Shown: positions 23,500 through 35,124 of the stretch, piece after piece
How the letters are laid out: each line of letters starts with the position of its first letter
Numbering within the stretch: position 1 is the first letter of the stretch
From: Magnaporthiopsis rhizophila
Taxonomy: Eukaryota; Ascomycota; Sordariomycetes; Magnaporthales; Magnaporthaceae
DNA: 64,000 bases
Assembly (NCBI GenBank): GCA_003049465.1
Contig: PYSS01000148.1
Location: 23,463 to 87,462 of the forward strand
Direction of reading: 5' to 3'
Notes under the pieces: model-generated
The model's input: only the letters and a program-made list of their open reading frames with translations
Databases searched by the model: none
What the model was told of the DNA's origin: nothing
Position numbers and translations under genes: made by a program

Positions 23500-26400
23500 A
23501 ATTATTTTGGTACTGGCATTCCAAATCGAAATCCGAATTTTGGCACTGGTATTAACTTTTTTTCAAAAATCTTTTGCCGGTACTTTTCAAAAGCTTTTGA
23601 TGTATTTTTTAGGTTTGTTTTTCTTTTCCAAATGCTTTTTTCAATTTTATATTCTGCTTATTTAACCAAATAATATTTGGTTCCGTTAATAATGTTTTTG
23701 TTCAAAATTTTTTCGATTTTGTATTTTTATTTTGGGTTAATTTTTATTAATTTATTACTTTTAAACCCTAATGGTGCTGGTTTAAGCAAATTAATATAAA
23801 AAACCGGATAATTTTTTATGGTTAATAGCAGTTAAAATTTATAATTAATATTGGAAACCTTTTTTAAAATTTTGAACAGTTTTAATTTTTTATAATTTAA
23901 TTTATTATTTGATCGTTTTATTTTGATATTGTATCGAAAAAAATAAATGTTATTTTTTTTTTTAAAAATCGGTTCCTCGATTTTTTTTATTGGTTTGTAT
24001 AAATATATATTATTATAATTTTTTTAGTTTTATTTGGAGGTTTTTGTGCAGTTTGGTAAATTTTTTCACCTGTATTTTTATTATTAGGGTATATGGTTTT
24101 GTTTTGGGTTTTTTATACACCGTAAATATATATTTATAATTTGTATAAAACGGCATAATTCCTATACTTTTATATATTAAATTATTATATGCAAATTATA
24201 TTATAAAAAATAATTATACTTAATTATTTTATTTATAATTAATAAAATAATATAAGTATTGTTTTATAATTTGATTTGTTCGTTTTATTTATTTATCCGT
24301 TTAAGGATAATAAACTGTAAAAAAGGCATATTTTGCGCCTAAATTTGCTATAAGCTGTTTCCAAAATTTGCTATTAAATAATTTATTTTGGTTTAAAATT
24401 ATACATTTCAGTATTTCGTATTCTGCAATTATATTCCGGATAAAAATATAAATTAGGTTTATAATTTTTGCGTTTTTTTTAAATAATAAATATATAGCAT
24501 ATTTGGTAAATCAGTTAATTATTATTATAATATTATTATATTGGATATTTATAAAGGGTTTTTTTAATTTGGACAGCCCTGTAACAAAATTTGCTGTAAT
24601 TTTTTGCTATATTTTGTTAAATGCTAGCAAAAGTTGCAATAAACCATAAGGTTTATATTTGCTAGTTTTGTTTTTTGCATAATTTTTGCAATTTTTGATT
24701 ATATTTTGTATTTTAGCACAAATTTCTGTAAATTTGTAATATTATCGAAACCTTTTTTAGGTTTTAGCAATCCCCTGGTATTTATTAATTATTTGGTTAT
24801 AAATTTGCTGGATTTTTTCTGGGGTTTAGCTTTTTTATTGGGTTATTTTGGCCAATGCCTGTTGTGCCGGGATCAGGGATCCGTTTGGTCCTTTGGCCAA
24901 AATTGCGCATATTTTTGGTGGTATATCTATTTAATAGTCCGATTAACAGCTCAAAGCATCCGCTCGGCCGTTTTTTGATCCTTTTTTAACCTTAATTCGG
25001 AAATTATAATTTTGAAAAAACTGGTTTTATTAAATTTATTTTTTGTTTAGCGTTTGGCTAATAATAAATTATAATAGGTTTTTGTAATTAATATATATTA
25101 TAATTTGGTAATTGGTTTTGCACAAATATATTTTTTATTTTTCCAAAATTTTAATAATAGCAAAAAGCTTTTTATTATAAATTTAATAATTTAGCTTAAA
25201 TTTATTTAGCTTTTGCAAAAAAAATGCACAAAAGTGCAATTTTTTTTAATTATTTTGCTATTTTAGCTGCCCCCTAATAATAAAATCTGATGCATTAATT
25301 TTAACCTCGAAAGGTTTTTCTGGGTTTGGTATTATTAATACCGGTATTTAAATAATAGCTTTTTTTAGCAACTCGAAAATTATTTATTTTTATATTCCCT
25401 AATAAAACTGGGTATCGTTTTTGGTAAAATTTATAAATAATATAACCTTTTTGCTAAAATTTCGGATAAATTTTCGGTAAAAATTTAAAAATTTTAAAAA
25501 ATTTTGTATTTTTTTAACCGTAATGGATATAAGTTAATTTTTTATTACTTGTACCTTTTTGGGTTCCATCCGAACTTTTTTTTATTTAATAACAAATCCA
25601 AAAAAAACCACCTTTAAAAAGTGCCATATATATTTATCCGAATTAACCAGAAATTTTGCGTTTTGCAACTTTTGTAATACTTTATACATATATTATTTAT
25701 ATTTTTCTAATATTTTTAAAAAAATTAAAATATTATTCAAATATATAAGGGTAAAAATATCGAGGTACTTTTATAATACGTAATTAATTATTTGCTGGAA
25801 CGTGGCTGGTACATTAATAAGCCCGAAAATTATTACCAATAATTCGAAAATTTTAAATTTGGTTCGAAAAGCGGTTTTCCATTTATCCTTTTCTTTAATT
25901 TTTAATAAGCTATAAATTTTGCATAAATTTAGGGCTATAAATTATCGGCTTTTTCCGAGCTTATTTTTAAATTTATTAATTAAAAATAAAGGATACCGAT
26001 CCTTTATTATTTTTTGATTTAACAAATAATAATCGATATATATCCGTTTTTTTTTGTTTTTTTTGGGAATAAACAAAATTTTATATTCTATAAAAAAGTT
26101 AAAAGGTTTGGTAAATCCTTTCCTGATTTTTTCCTCGAGCTATTCCTATAATAGCTTTTTTTATTAAAGATTTAATCGGTACAGCTTTTAATATTTGAGC
26201 TATACTTCCGGTTTAAGCTTGATTTTGTAATTAAACGGTCCATATTTTGGCAATACCATTTTCAAATTTTTTTGGAATAATTTCCAATACTTATAATATT
26301 TTTCAAAAATGTTTTTAAATTTTTTTTTGGTGATTTTTTGCTTGTTAGGTTCGTTTGCATCCGTATTTATTAGTATTTTGGTTGGTACGGTTTGCCAGGG

Positions 26401-27010
26401 TTGATTGCTAAATTTTGCTGCTATTATAACTGCCTTTTTTGGCGTTTATTTTTTATTATCCGGAACCTGTGGTTATTGGGCTTTTTTATTAGTTAATAAT
26501 AATTTTTTTTATTAAATTTATTTAGTAATCCAATTTATTAAAGGATTATATTTTTTAAATTATAAAAAGCTTAAAATTAGGTTTTCCCTTTTTATATTTA
26601 TAATGTTTAGGGTTATTTTGCAAATTTTCCCCAGAAGTTAAAATTTGAATTGATTAATTTTAATATTAATTTTTTTTCCGTTAAATATAATTAGCTTTTA
26701 TTTTATTATTATAAGGTTATATGGTTTTTTTTTTAATATATCGGAATATTGTACCTTTTTATTGCTTTTAGCGAAAAATAATTTTTTTGGGTTTCGCAAT
26801 CGATTATAATTTTTATTTTTCGCTTTTTCCAATATATTATTATCATAATATATTTATACTGGTCGATAATTATTATTGTTAGGAATTTTGCTGGTTATTA
26901 TCCTATCCGTGCCTTATTTTTGGATAAATTTTCTAATTTTTTGCTTAAAACGTTTGCTTTTAGGCTTTGATTATTTTTGTTAATCGGGCAAACTTATCCG
27001 TCCAAATCTT
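23500..27010 (-). pseudogene. pol remnant of element Y
   Basis: Minus-strand pol remains aligned with those of X throughout. The RT block at 25717-25746 again reads Asn-Asn instead of Asp-Asp. No frame is open over more than a short stretch. Boundaries are approximate. Confidence 0.6.
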
Positions 27011-27039
27011 TGCTTTTTTTTTTATATATACCTTATATT

Positions 27040-29129
27040 TCGGTTTTTTATATATCTGGTATGTAAAAATTCCTGCTAAATATATTATGGGGTACGCTGG
27101 TAATAATTTAAAGGTTGCTGCAAAATTTTTGTAACCCATTTTTATTATTTATTATTTTGGAAGCTGGTATTTTTATTATAAATATTGCACTAACCCTTTT
27201 CCCTTTTTTTATGGGAAAAAATTATATTTTAATTTTTTGGCTATATATTATTAATAATTATTATACAAATATTTGGCCCAAAAAAATTTATTATAATAGC
27301 CTGTATCAAGGTTTATATTTTTATAATTTAGCATATATGGCTGTGCTAACCGTTAGTTTAGGTTCGGAATATTTTCAAATAATGCCCCATAATAAATAAT
27401 CGATTGGTTATTTTTTAATTAATCCAAAGGTTTTTTTTTATCGTTTTGCGCCAATTTTTTATATATTAAACTATCGATAGGTTTAGGCTGATCCTAAAAC
27501 CATTAATTTGTTTTCAAAAACCTAAATAAGGTATATATTTTCCGTATTTTTTTTTGGTTATAAAGGATTATTTTTTTATATCGATCAGTTACTAATCAAA
27601 TTTTTGCTGAAATTTTTTGAAATTAATAATATATTATTATTATTATTTGTTAAATTTTTTATTATTAGGGTCCGTTTTTATAATTTTCCTAAGTATTATT
27701 AGGCTTAATTTTTTTTTTTAGGCTCATATTAAATGCATTTGGCCCAAAAACTGTTCCATTTTTATATTTATATTTAAATTTTCCTCGGAATTATTAACCA
27801 AAATATTCGATACATTTTTATACTAAACTAGCTTTTTAAATTTTTCCAAAACGTGCGCTGCTATATTATTTTTTTTTTGGATATTATAAAATTGGTATTT
27901 GTTTTAATTTTTTTTTAATTACCAAACCGGGATTGATCGACCCATTATATTGCAGCGATTTATTATTTTGGATAATACCCTGTGGCATTTTTATCGAAGC
28001 AATAAATTATACAATTTTCGTTAAAACAGTAAATTCAGCTAAACGATGCTCCAAAATACAGGCTTTTTTCTTTTATTTATTATATTATTTTGGATAAGGC
28101 CAAAATTATAGGTTCGTTTTTTTTTTGCTTATTTTTTTGGCAAAGGACAGCCATTTATTGGTTTTTTTACGGACAGTTTTTTTTAATATATCCTTTTTTC
28201 CCATATTTAAAATATTTCTTATCCTTTAAATTTTTAAACCTAATATATTTTTGTTTTTTTTGCTGGTGTATAATTTTAGCACTAAAATTTATAAATCCAG
28301 GGTGTATATTATAAACCATAAATTATTGTTATTTTGCTTTTTTTTGGTTGGTTTTATTATTTTGCATTACTGGTTTGGTTTATTAAACTTTTTTTTTAAA
28401 GCAATATTTGTACAGTTTATTATTAATATAAATAATTATAATAATATAATTAATAAAATTCTCAGATTATTCCTGTTTGGATAGCTTATTTTTTATATTA
28501 TCCTTTAACTTTTGATAAAATTAAATTATTTTGGTATCCTTTATCTAATTAAGCTTATTAACCAGTTGTTAAAATTTAAAAATATAAATTAATACAGGGC
28601 CTTTTTGCCAAAACTGGAGCAATTTCCTTTTAGCCATTTATTTTTTATCAATTTGTCCGAAAACCTTTGCAACCTTTTCTCCGAATTTTTCGAAATCGGC
28701 AACCACCAGCTTGGTTTTTTTTTTGGATTTATTATGCCCCTTTAAATAATTGGACCAAATAGGTTCGAACTAATTTTTAATTTTGCCATTCAGGCGCATG
28801 GCTATATAGGTAACTTTTTATTTTTTCTGCTAAAAATGGTTTTGATAAAACAAAAAATATCCTTTATATTTGGTTAGAAACATTTTAATTTTACCTTTTT
28901 TTTTATTATATTTATTAGGCAAAAGGAATTTGTAAAATTTAACGGCAATAAAAAATTTGGTTTAAACTTTTTTAAATTTCTCGATTTCCGTAATAAATAT
29001 TTATATAGCCGCCGAAAAATTATTATACAGTTTGCCAGCAATAATAATATTTTTGGGTTTTTTATTTGCGGTTAATATAATTGCTATTATTCGTTACCTC
29101 CGGTAAATACTAAACAGGATCAATTAAAA
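27040..29129 (-). pseudogene. gag-side internal region of element Y, decayed
   Basis: About 2.1 kb next to the 5' (right) LTR of Y, repeated at 29598-31687 in X. By position this is the leader and gag. It contains no intact gag frame. Plus-strand open stretches here (for example 27115-27399 and 28090-28314) are low-complexity AT-rich artefacts. Confidence 0.45.
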
Positions 29130-29592
29130 TGTTACAAATGGTTTTTTGCTTTTAGGGTAGGGTATACTAGGAAAGGTGCTGAGCAGTATAATTTTCACAA
29201 GGTTATTTGTGTTAAAAAACTGAAATAGTAATAAAAATTTCGATTGTTTGCCTAAAGGATTACTTTGGAGCTAATTTAGGTTAACTGATGCCGAGGCTTT
29301 AATTAAAGCTATTTTAACACGGTAAAAAACCCTTGCCTTATATACCGGCAACCCTTCCATATTATGTTTGTGCTATATTTGTTATGTTGCATAACGGACA
29401 TATCACTGTGCTATGTTTGCTATGTTACATAGCAGATATATTATCCGTGCTTAGGTAAGTGCCTAATCACGTGACTTCCTTCCTAGCTTGGCTTTAGTTA
29501 TTCGGCCTTTAGCCTTTATGACTGCGGGGTAAAGGCGTCCCGCTGGGGGTTAGCCCCAGCCCTTTTGTCCCCTGCCAGCTGTGGTCGTAACA
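29130..29592 (-). repeat. Right LTR of element Y
   Basis: 463 bp, TGTTACAAATGG to GTCGTAACA, two palindromic units, followed by the duplicated TTTGT at 29593-29597. As pol reads leftward, this is the 5' LTR of Y. Confidence 0.9.
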
Positions 29593-29597
29593 TTTGT

Positions 29598-31687
29598 ATT
29601 CCGGTTTTTTGTATATCCAATATGTAAAAATTCCTGCCATATATATTATGGGGTATGCTGGCAATAATTCAAAGGTTGCTGTGAGATTTTTATAACCCAT
29701 TTTTGCCATTTACCATTTCGGAAACTGGTATTTTTATTATGGGTATTATATTAGTTTTTTTCCCTTTCTCCGTAAAAAAAAATTATATTTTAATTTTTTA
29801 GCTATATGCTATTTATAATTATTGTATAGGTATTTGGCCCAAAATAATTTGTTATAATATTTTGTATTAGGGTTTATATTTTTATAGTTTAGCATGTATG
29901 GTTATGCTAACCGCTGGTTCAGGTTTGGGATTTTTTCGAATAGTGCCCTGTAATAGGTAACCGATTGATTATTTTTTAACCAATCCAGGGGTTTTTTTTT
30001 ATTGTTTTGCGCCGGTTTTTTGTGTATTAAACCGCCGATGGGTTTGGGCTAATCCCAAAATTATCGATTTATTTTCAGGAACCTAAATAAGGTATATACC
30101 TTTTGTATTTCCTTTTTGGTTATGAAGGGTTATTTTTTTATATCGATCAGTTGCTGATCGAGTTTTTGCTGGAGTTTTTTGAAATTAATAACGTATTATT
30201 ATTATTATTTACCAAAATTTTTGTTATTGGGGCCTATTTTTGCGGTTCTTTTGAATATTATTAGGTTTAGTTTTTTTTTTGGGCTTGTATCAAATACATT
30301 TGGCCCAAAAGCTGTTCCATTTTTATATTTGTGTTTAAATTTTCCTCGGAATTATTAACCGAGGTGTTCGATACGCTTTTGCATTGGGCTAATTTTTTAA
30401 ATTCTTTCGAAATATGCGCTGCTGTGCTATCCTTTTTTTCGGATATTATAAAATTGGTGGTTATCCCGATTTTTCCTTTATTATCGATCCGGGATTAATT
30501 GATCCGTTATATTATAATAATTTATTATTTTGGGTAATACCCTGTAATATTTTTATTAAAATAATAAATTATACAATTTTTATTAAAATAATAGGTTTAA
30601 TTAAACGATATTTCGGAATACAGGTTTTTTTTTTATTTATTATATTACCCTGGGTAAGGCCGGAATTATAGGTTTGTATCCTTTTGGTGCATTTTTTTGG
30701 CAAAAAATAGCCGTTTATCGGTTTTTTTGCGGATAATCTTTTTTAATATATCCTTTTTTTCCATATTTAAAATATTTCCCGTTTTTTGGGTTTTTGAACC
30801 TGATATGCTTTTGTTTTTTTTGCTGGTGTGTAGTTTTAGTGCTAAAAATTATAGGTTTAGGGTGTATATTATAAGCTGTGGATTATTATTATTTTGCTTT
30901 TTTTTGGTTGGTTTTATTATTTTGCGCTATTGGCTTAATTTACTGGGCTTTTGTTTTAAGTATTGTTTGTATAATTTATTATTAATATAAACGGTTATAA
31001 TAATATAATCGATAAAATTTTTAGGTTATTTTTGTTTGGATAATTTGTTTTTCATATTATTTTTTAACCTTTAATAAAGCTGGATTATTGTAGTATTTTC
31101 CGTTTAATCGAATTTGTTAACCAGCCGCTAAAATTCGGAAATATAGATTAATACGGGGCCTTTTTGCCGGAGCTGGAGCAATTTTTTTTCGGTTATCCGT
31201 TTTTTGTCGACCTATTTAAAAATTTTGGCAACCTTTTTTCCGAATTTTTCGAAATTAGCAAATATTAGTTTGGTTTTTTTTTGGATTTGTTATGCCCTTT
31301 TAAATAATTGAACCAAATGGGTTCGAATTAATCTTTAACCTTGCTATTTAAATATATAACTATATAAATAATTTTTTGTTTTTCCCGTTAAAAATGGTCT
31401 TAATAAAACAGGAAATATCCTTTATATTTGGTCAGGAACGTTTTGATTTTGCTTTTCTTTTTATCGTATTTATTAGGCAAGGGAAATTTGTAAAATTTAA
31501 CGGTAATATAAAACTTGGCCTAAGCTTTTTTAAATTTTTCGATTTCCGTAATAAGTGCTTGTATGGCTGCCGAGGGGTTGCTGTACAATTTGCTAGCAAT
31601 GGTGATGCTCTCGGATTTTTTGCCTGCGGTTGATATAATTGTTATTATTTGTTACTTTCGGTAGGTACTGAACAGGATCAATTAAAA
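29598..31687 (-). pseudogene. gag-side internal region of element X, decayed
   Basis: Second half of X's interior, displaced by Y. It duplicates 27040-29129. The minus-strand sequence beside the LTR reads DPVQYLPKVTNNNNYINRRQ before a stop, possibly the start of a gag-like frame. No conserved domain can be named. Confidence 0.45.
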
Positions 31688-32187
31688 TGTTACAAATGGT
31701 TTTTTGTTTTTAGGGTAGGGTATGTTAAAAAAGGTATTGAGCAATACGGTTTTCACAAGATTGTTTTGTGCTGGGAACTGGGGTAATAATAAAGGTTTTG
31801 ATTGCTTGCTTAAAAGGGTGCTTTGAAATTAATTTAGGTTAATTAATGCCAAAGCCTTAGTTACGAATTATTTAACACAATAAAAAACCTTTGCTTTATA
31901 TATCCGTGATATTTCCGTGCCAGATTTATGCTATATTTGTTATATTATATAACGAACATATTATTGTGCTATATCTGTTATGTTATATAACGAACATATT
32001 ACTGTGCTATATTTGTTATATTGTATAACAGATATATCACCCGTGCTTAGGTAAATACCTAGTTACGTAATTTCCTGTTTGCCTGTCCTTAGTTATTCGG
32101 CCTTTGGCCTTTATAATTGCGGGGTAAAGGCGTCCTGCTGGGGGTTGGTCCCAGCCCTTCTGCCCCCTGCCAGCTGTGGTTGTAACA
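31688..32187 (-). repeat. Right LTR of element X
   Basis: 500 bp, TGTTACAAATGG to GTTGTAACA, three palindromic units, followed by GAAGA at 32188-32192, which pairs with the copy before 17676. This is the 5' LTR of X. Confidence 0.9.
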
Positions 32188-32192
32188 GAAGA

Positions 32193-34605
32193 ATGGGGCC
32201 GCTGCTTTATAAAAGCCTACCGAAATATGACCAAAACCGGTTATTAATCCAAAATTGAAACTGTTTTAGCCATAATAGGATTATCCCTTATTTTTAAGCA
32301 AAAATGCTGGTTGAACCACCCAAAACTTTTATTATTCAAATATTATTCGCCCCTTTTATATAAAGCAAAATTAGTACTTTTTTTAGGGATGTATTTGTAC
32401 CAACCAAAAAAATGAACGCCTATTTATCCAAAGCTTTTTCGGCCTTTAAAATTACCAATTTTATAAAAAGGTATTAAATTATTATTATTTTAAAAAGCTT
32501 TTTGCAAATAATAAACATATCCAATAAGCTTTTATAAAATAATTGGCAAGGGTTATTTCCAACCTATTCCAAAATATCCCAATATACCGTAAAACAAAAC
32601 CATCCAATAATAATAACCCTTTTTTGGATAACAAAAGGCTTTAGGGCGGTCCCGGTTAAAGGCTTTTATAAGGATCACCCCAGGGGCCCCCCAAACGAAT
32701 ATGGTGCACCCCATCCCCCCAGGAAAAACCCAGCTTAAAACAATATGAACAAATATATTTTAATTTTTCAGCCAATCTAAAATAATCACCTTATTTTGAT
32801 AAAAATAAGGCCAAATTTAAAAATTGATAATTTCAGTCTACAATTTATATAAAGGTTATACCAAAAGGGTTTAAAAGTAACAAATATAAAATAATATGGA
32901 TCGGGTTTTTGTTAAAAGGGTAAGTTTTTCGGTTCCATATTATTTATGCACAATCCTTTATTATTCTGAAACTGGAAAATACCTGGAAATATTACGCTTT
33001 TATTATAAAGGATTATTATAAAAATTTTAATAAAAAACGAACGGAAACAAACAAAATGCAGGCTTTTAAATATAAAAATAATATTATTAATTATTTTACA
33101 GAGCTTAATTAATATAATTATATTGCTAAATAAACCGGAATTATTTTCCAAAACCATATTCGAAATGCTTTGCTTAATAGGATTATTATTTTGGTATATT
33201 CCTTTAAAAGAAAAATCTTTATTAATAATGCAAAATTTTTGGAAGTTTATTAAAAAGCAGGTATTATTTACAAATAAATGCAGGCTAATAAGGCTTTTAC
33301 GAAAGAAATACCGGTGAAAAATAAAAATGCAAAAAAAGGGAAAAGCGAGCCCATTTTAATACAGAAGCGCTCGAATACAGGCCAATCCTGCAATAAAAAT
33401 TTTAAAATCTGCCAAAATTAATTTTTAAACCCAGTTGGGAAATAAAAAAAATTTATCCCCGAAAATAAAAAGGATAATATATAGCTTTCGGTGAAACAAG
33501 CTTTTAAAAAAATAAAATAAGCCGATATTAATAAGCGGAAATAAAATAAATATCCGTATTAAAGGTGCGGCAATTCCAATTACCACACCTTTATTTATTT
33601 CGCCAAAAAAAATATTAATAAAAAATTATTGCTTCTGGCACCAATTAAAATTTTATCCATTTTAATTTTACGAATAATTAGCAAAAAATTTGCTAAAGTG
33701 CCTCCTTTTAAAAAGTTGGCTATAAAAAAACCCAAACTGGCAGCGGTTATTTTTACCGATCCCCCTTTTAAGGTTTTTACGAAGGATAAATCCGATAGCG
33801 ATTGCTAATAATCCAAATTTGCGGTATCCGATAATTAATTTAAAATAAATTACTGATTTGTTATAATAATAAGGGTTTCAGCCCTAAGGTTTAAAAAGGA
33901 GATATTTATTAAAGCTTTTTTAGATCCAGAAAGTGCTATAGCATTTATCTCCTACAAAATTGCCAAAAAAATGAGGCTTTTTATCAAATTGCGTAAATTT
34001 TTTAAAATAGTGCTCGGAGTCAATTATGCCCCGTTATAATTGGCCGGAAAGGCTTATATGCCCAATATTATTATCCGATACCAAAATTATCAGTCCAAAA
34101 TTGCATTTAAAATTATAAATATAGGACCAGATTATAAAATTATCCTTTTTTATTAATAATTATAATAATACGAACCTTTAGAATTTTGGAGAAGCCTGAT
34201 AAATATCCGGTTTGATCATCCAAAATATGATTTATGCAATATAATTAAAGGGAAAAATTTGCGATTGTTAAAACCAGGATAAAATTTTTACCACCGATCC
34301 TGTAATAATAACTGCTATCAAAATATTGGCCAAGGCAAATAATAAAAAATACATTTAATAAGCAGTATCTGATAAATTTAAGGATTTTTTTTCTATTATA
34401 TTAAATAAAACAGTAATGCGTTTGCCCGATTATTAACCATAAAATTATGCTATTAAATTTAAAAAAGGAGCTATATTTGCCTAAGGATTTATATATAATA
34501 TAAGCGCCCAAAAATTTGAAATTTTTAAACCCTGGATTTAGAAAAACCTGGAAACAAAACAAATAAAATATTTGATAATTTTTTATGGAGCTTTTTTAAT
34601 ATTTG
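32193..34605 (+). pseudogene. W internal region between X and the second solo LTR
   Basis: 2.4 kb of AT-rich W sequence that continues from 17675 once X is removed. It probably covers the gag-to-protease part upstream of the RT. No open frame of coding quality survives. Confidence 0.4.
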
Positions 34606-35119
34606 TGTTACAATCACAGGCCTTCTGCTCCTAGGGTAGGGCACCTAGGGGCGGTGTTGAGCAGTACTGGGGTGCAAGGTCGCCTTGCACGTGATCTGGG
34701 GGTCTGGTAAAACAGTTATCTGTATTTCGTTTGCCCAAANGTAAAACAGTTATCTGTATTTCGTTTGCCCAAAGGGTTGCCTTGGAGCTAACTTAGGTTG
34801 ACTAATACAAAAACCTCAGTCAAAAACTACCTAGCACAATAAGAATCCTCCCCTTATATACCCGTAATTTCCCCTACCACGTCCGTGCTATATCTGTTAT
34901 ATTGTATAGCGAACATATTACCATGCTATATCTGCTATATCTGCTATATCGCATAGCAAACATATCAATCTTGTCATCCGTGCTTAGGTAAGTGTCTAAT
35001 CACGTGACTCCCTCCTGGCCTTGGTCACTCGGCCCATGGCTTGCATGACTGCGGGGTAAAGGCGTCCCGCTGGGGGTTAGCCCCAGCCCTTCCGTCCCCT
35101 GCCAGTTGTGGTCGTAACA
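34606..35119 (+). repeat. Second solo LTR of the X/Y family inside W, with assembly duplication
   Basis: TGTTACAATCAC to GTCGTAACA, flanked by ATTTG at 34601-34605 and 35120-35124, with no internal sequence attached. It is close to the solo LTR at 15159-15659 and similarly mild in RIP damage. Its length of 514 bp is inflated: a 33-bp stretch (34707-34739) is repeated at 34741-34773 around a single N. Confidence 0.9.
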
Positions 35120-35124
35120 ATTTG

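Larger units (their letters stand above)
22364..29592 (-). mobile_element. Retrotransposon Y, full length, nested in X
   Basis: 7,229 bp with two LTRs of equal length (463 bp) and the target duplication TTTGT at 22359-22363 and 29593-29597. Internal length is 6,303 bp, against 6,278 bp for X. The two are the same family and orientation, with pol on the minus strand (IYLNNILIF at 25717-25746). The LTRs carry two palindromic units instead of three, which accounts for the 37-bp length difference from X. Confidence 0.92.
17676..32187 (-). mobile_element. Ty3/gypsy retrotransposon X, interrupted by element Y
   Basis: Bounded by two 500-bp LTRs (17676-18175 and 31688-32187) and the target duplication GAAGA (17671-17675 and 32188-32192). 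With Y and its duplication removed X is 7,278 bp. Its pol remnant reads on the minus strand: a reverse transcriptase motif AYLNNILIFS at 21042-21071, where the two catalytic Asp codons read Asn, as G-to-A change would produce. Internal sequence 18176-22358 corresponds to 22827-27030 of Y, and 29598-31687 corresponds to the remainder of Y. This shows X is one element split by Y rather than part of a tandem array. Confidence 0.92.

Noticed and set aside
19980..31633. Plus-strand open stretches such as 19980-20201, 24706-24978, 27115-27399, 28090-28314, 30697-30990 and 31376-31633 as genes
   Set aside because: They are Phe/Ile/Tyr/Leu-rich artefacts of AT-converted transposon DNA, antisense to gag/pol, with no domain or codon preference.
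17676..32187. Four LTRs in a row read as a tandem array made by unequal recombination
   Set aside because: The outer LTR pair (500 bp) and inner pair (463 bp) match each other in length, and both pairs have their own 5-bp duplications (GAAGA and TTTGT). A nested insertion explains everything.
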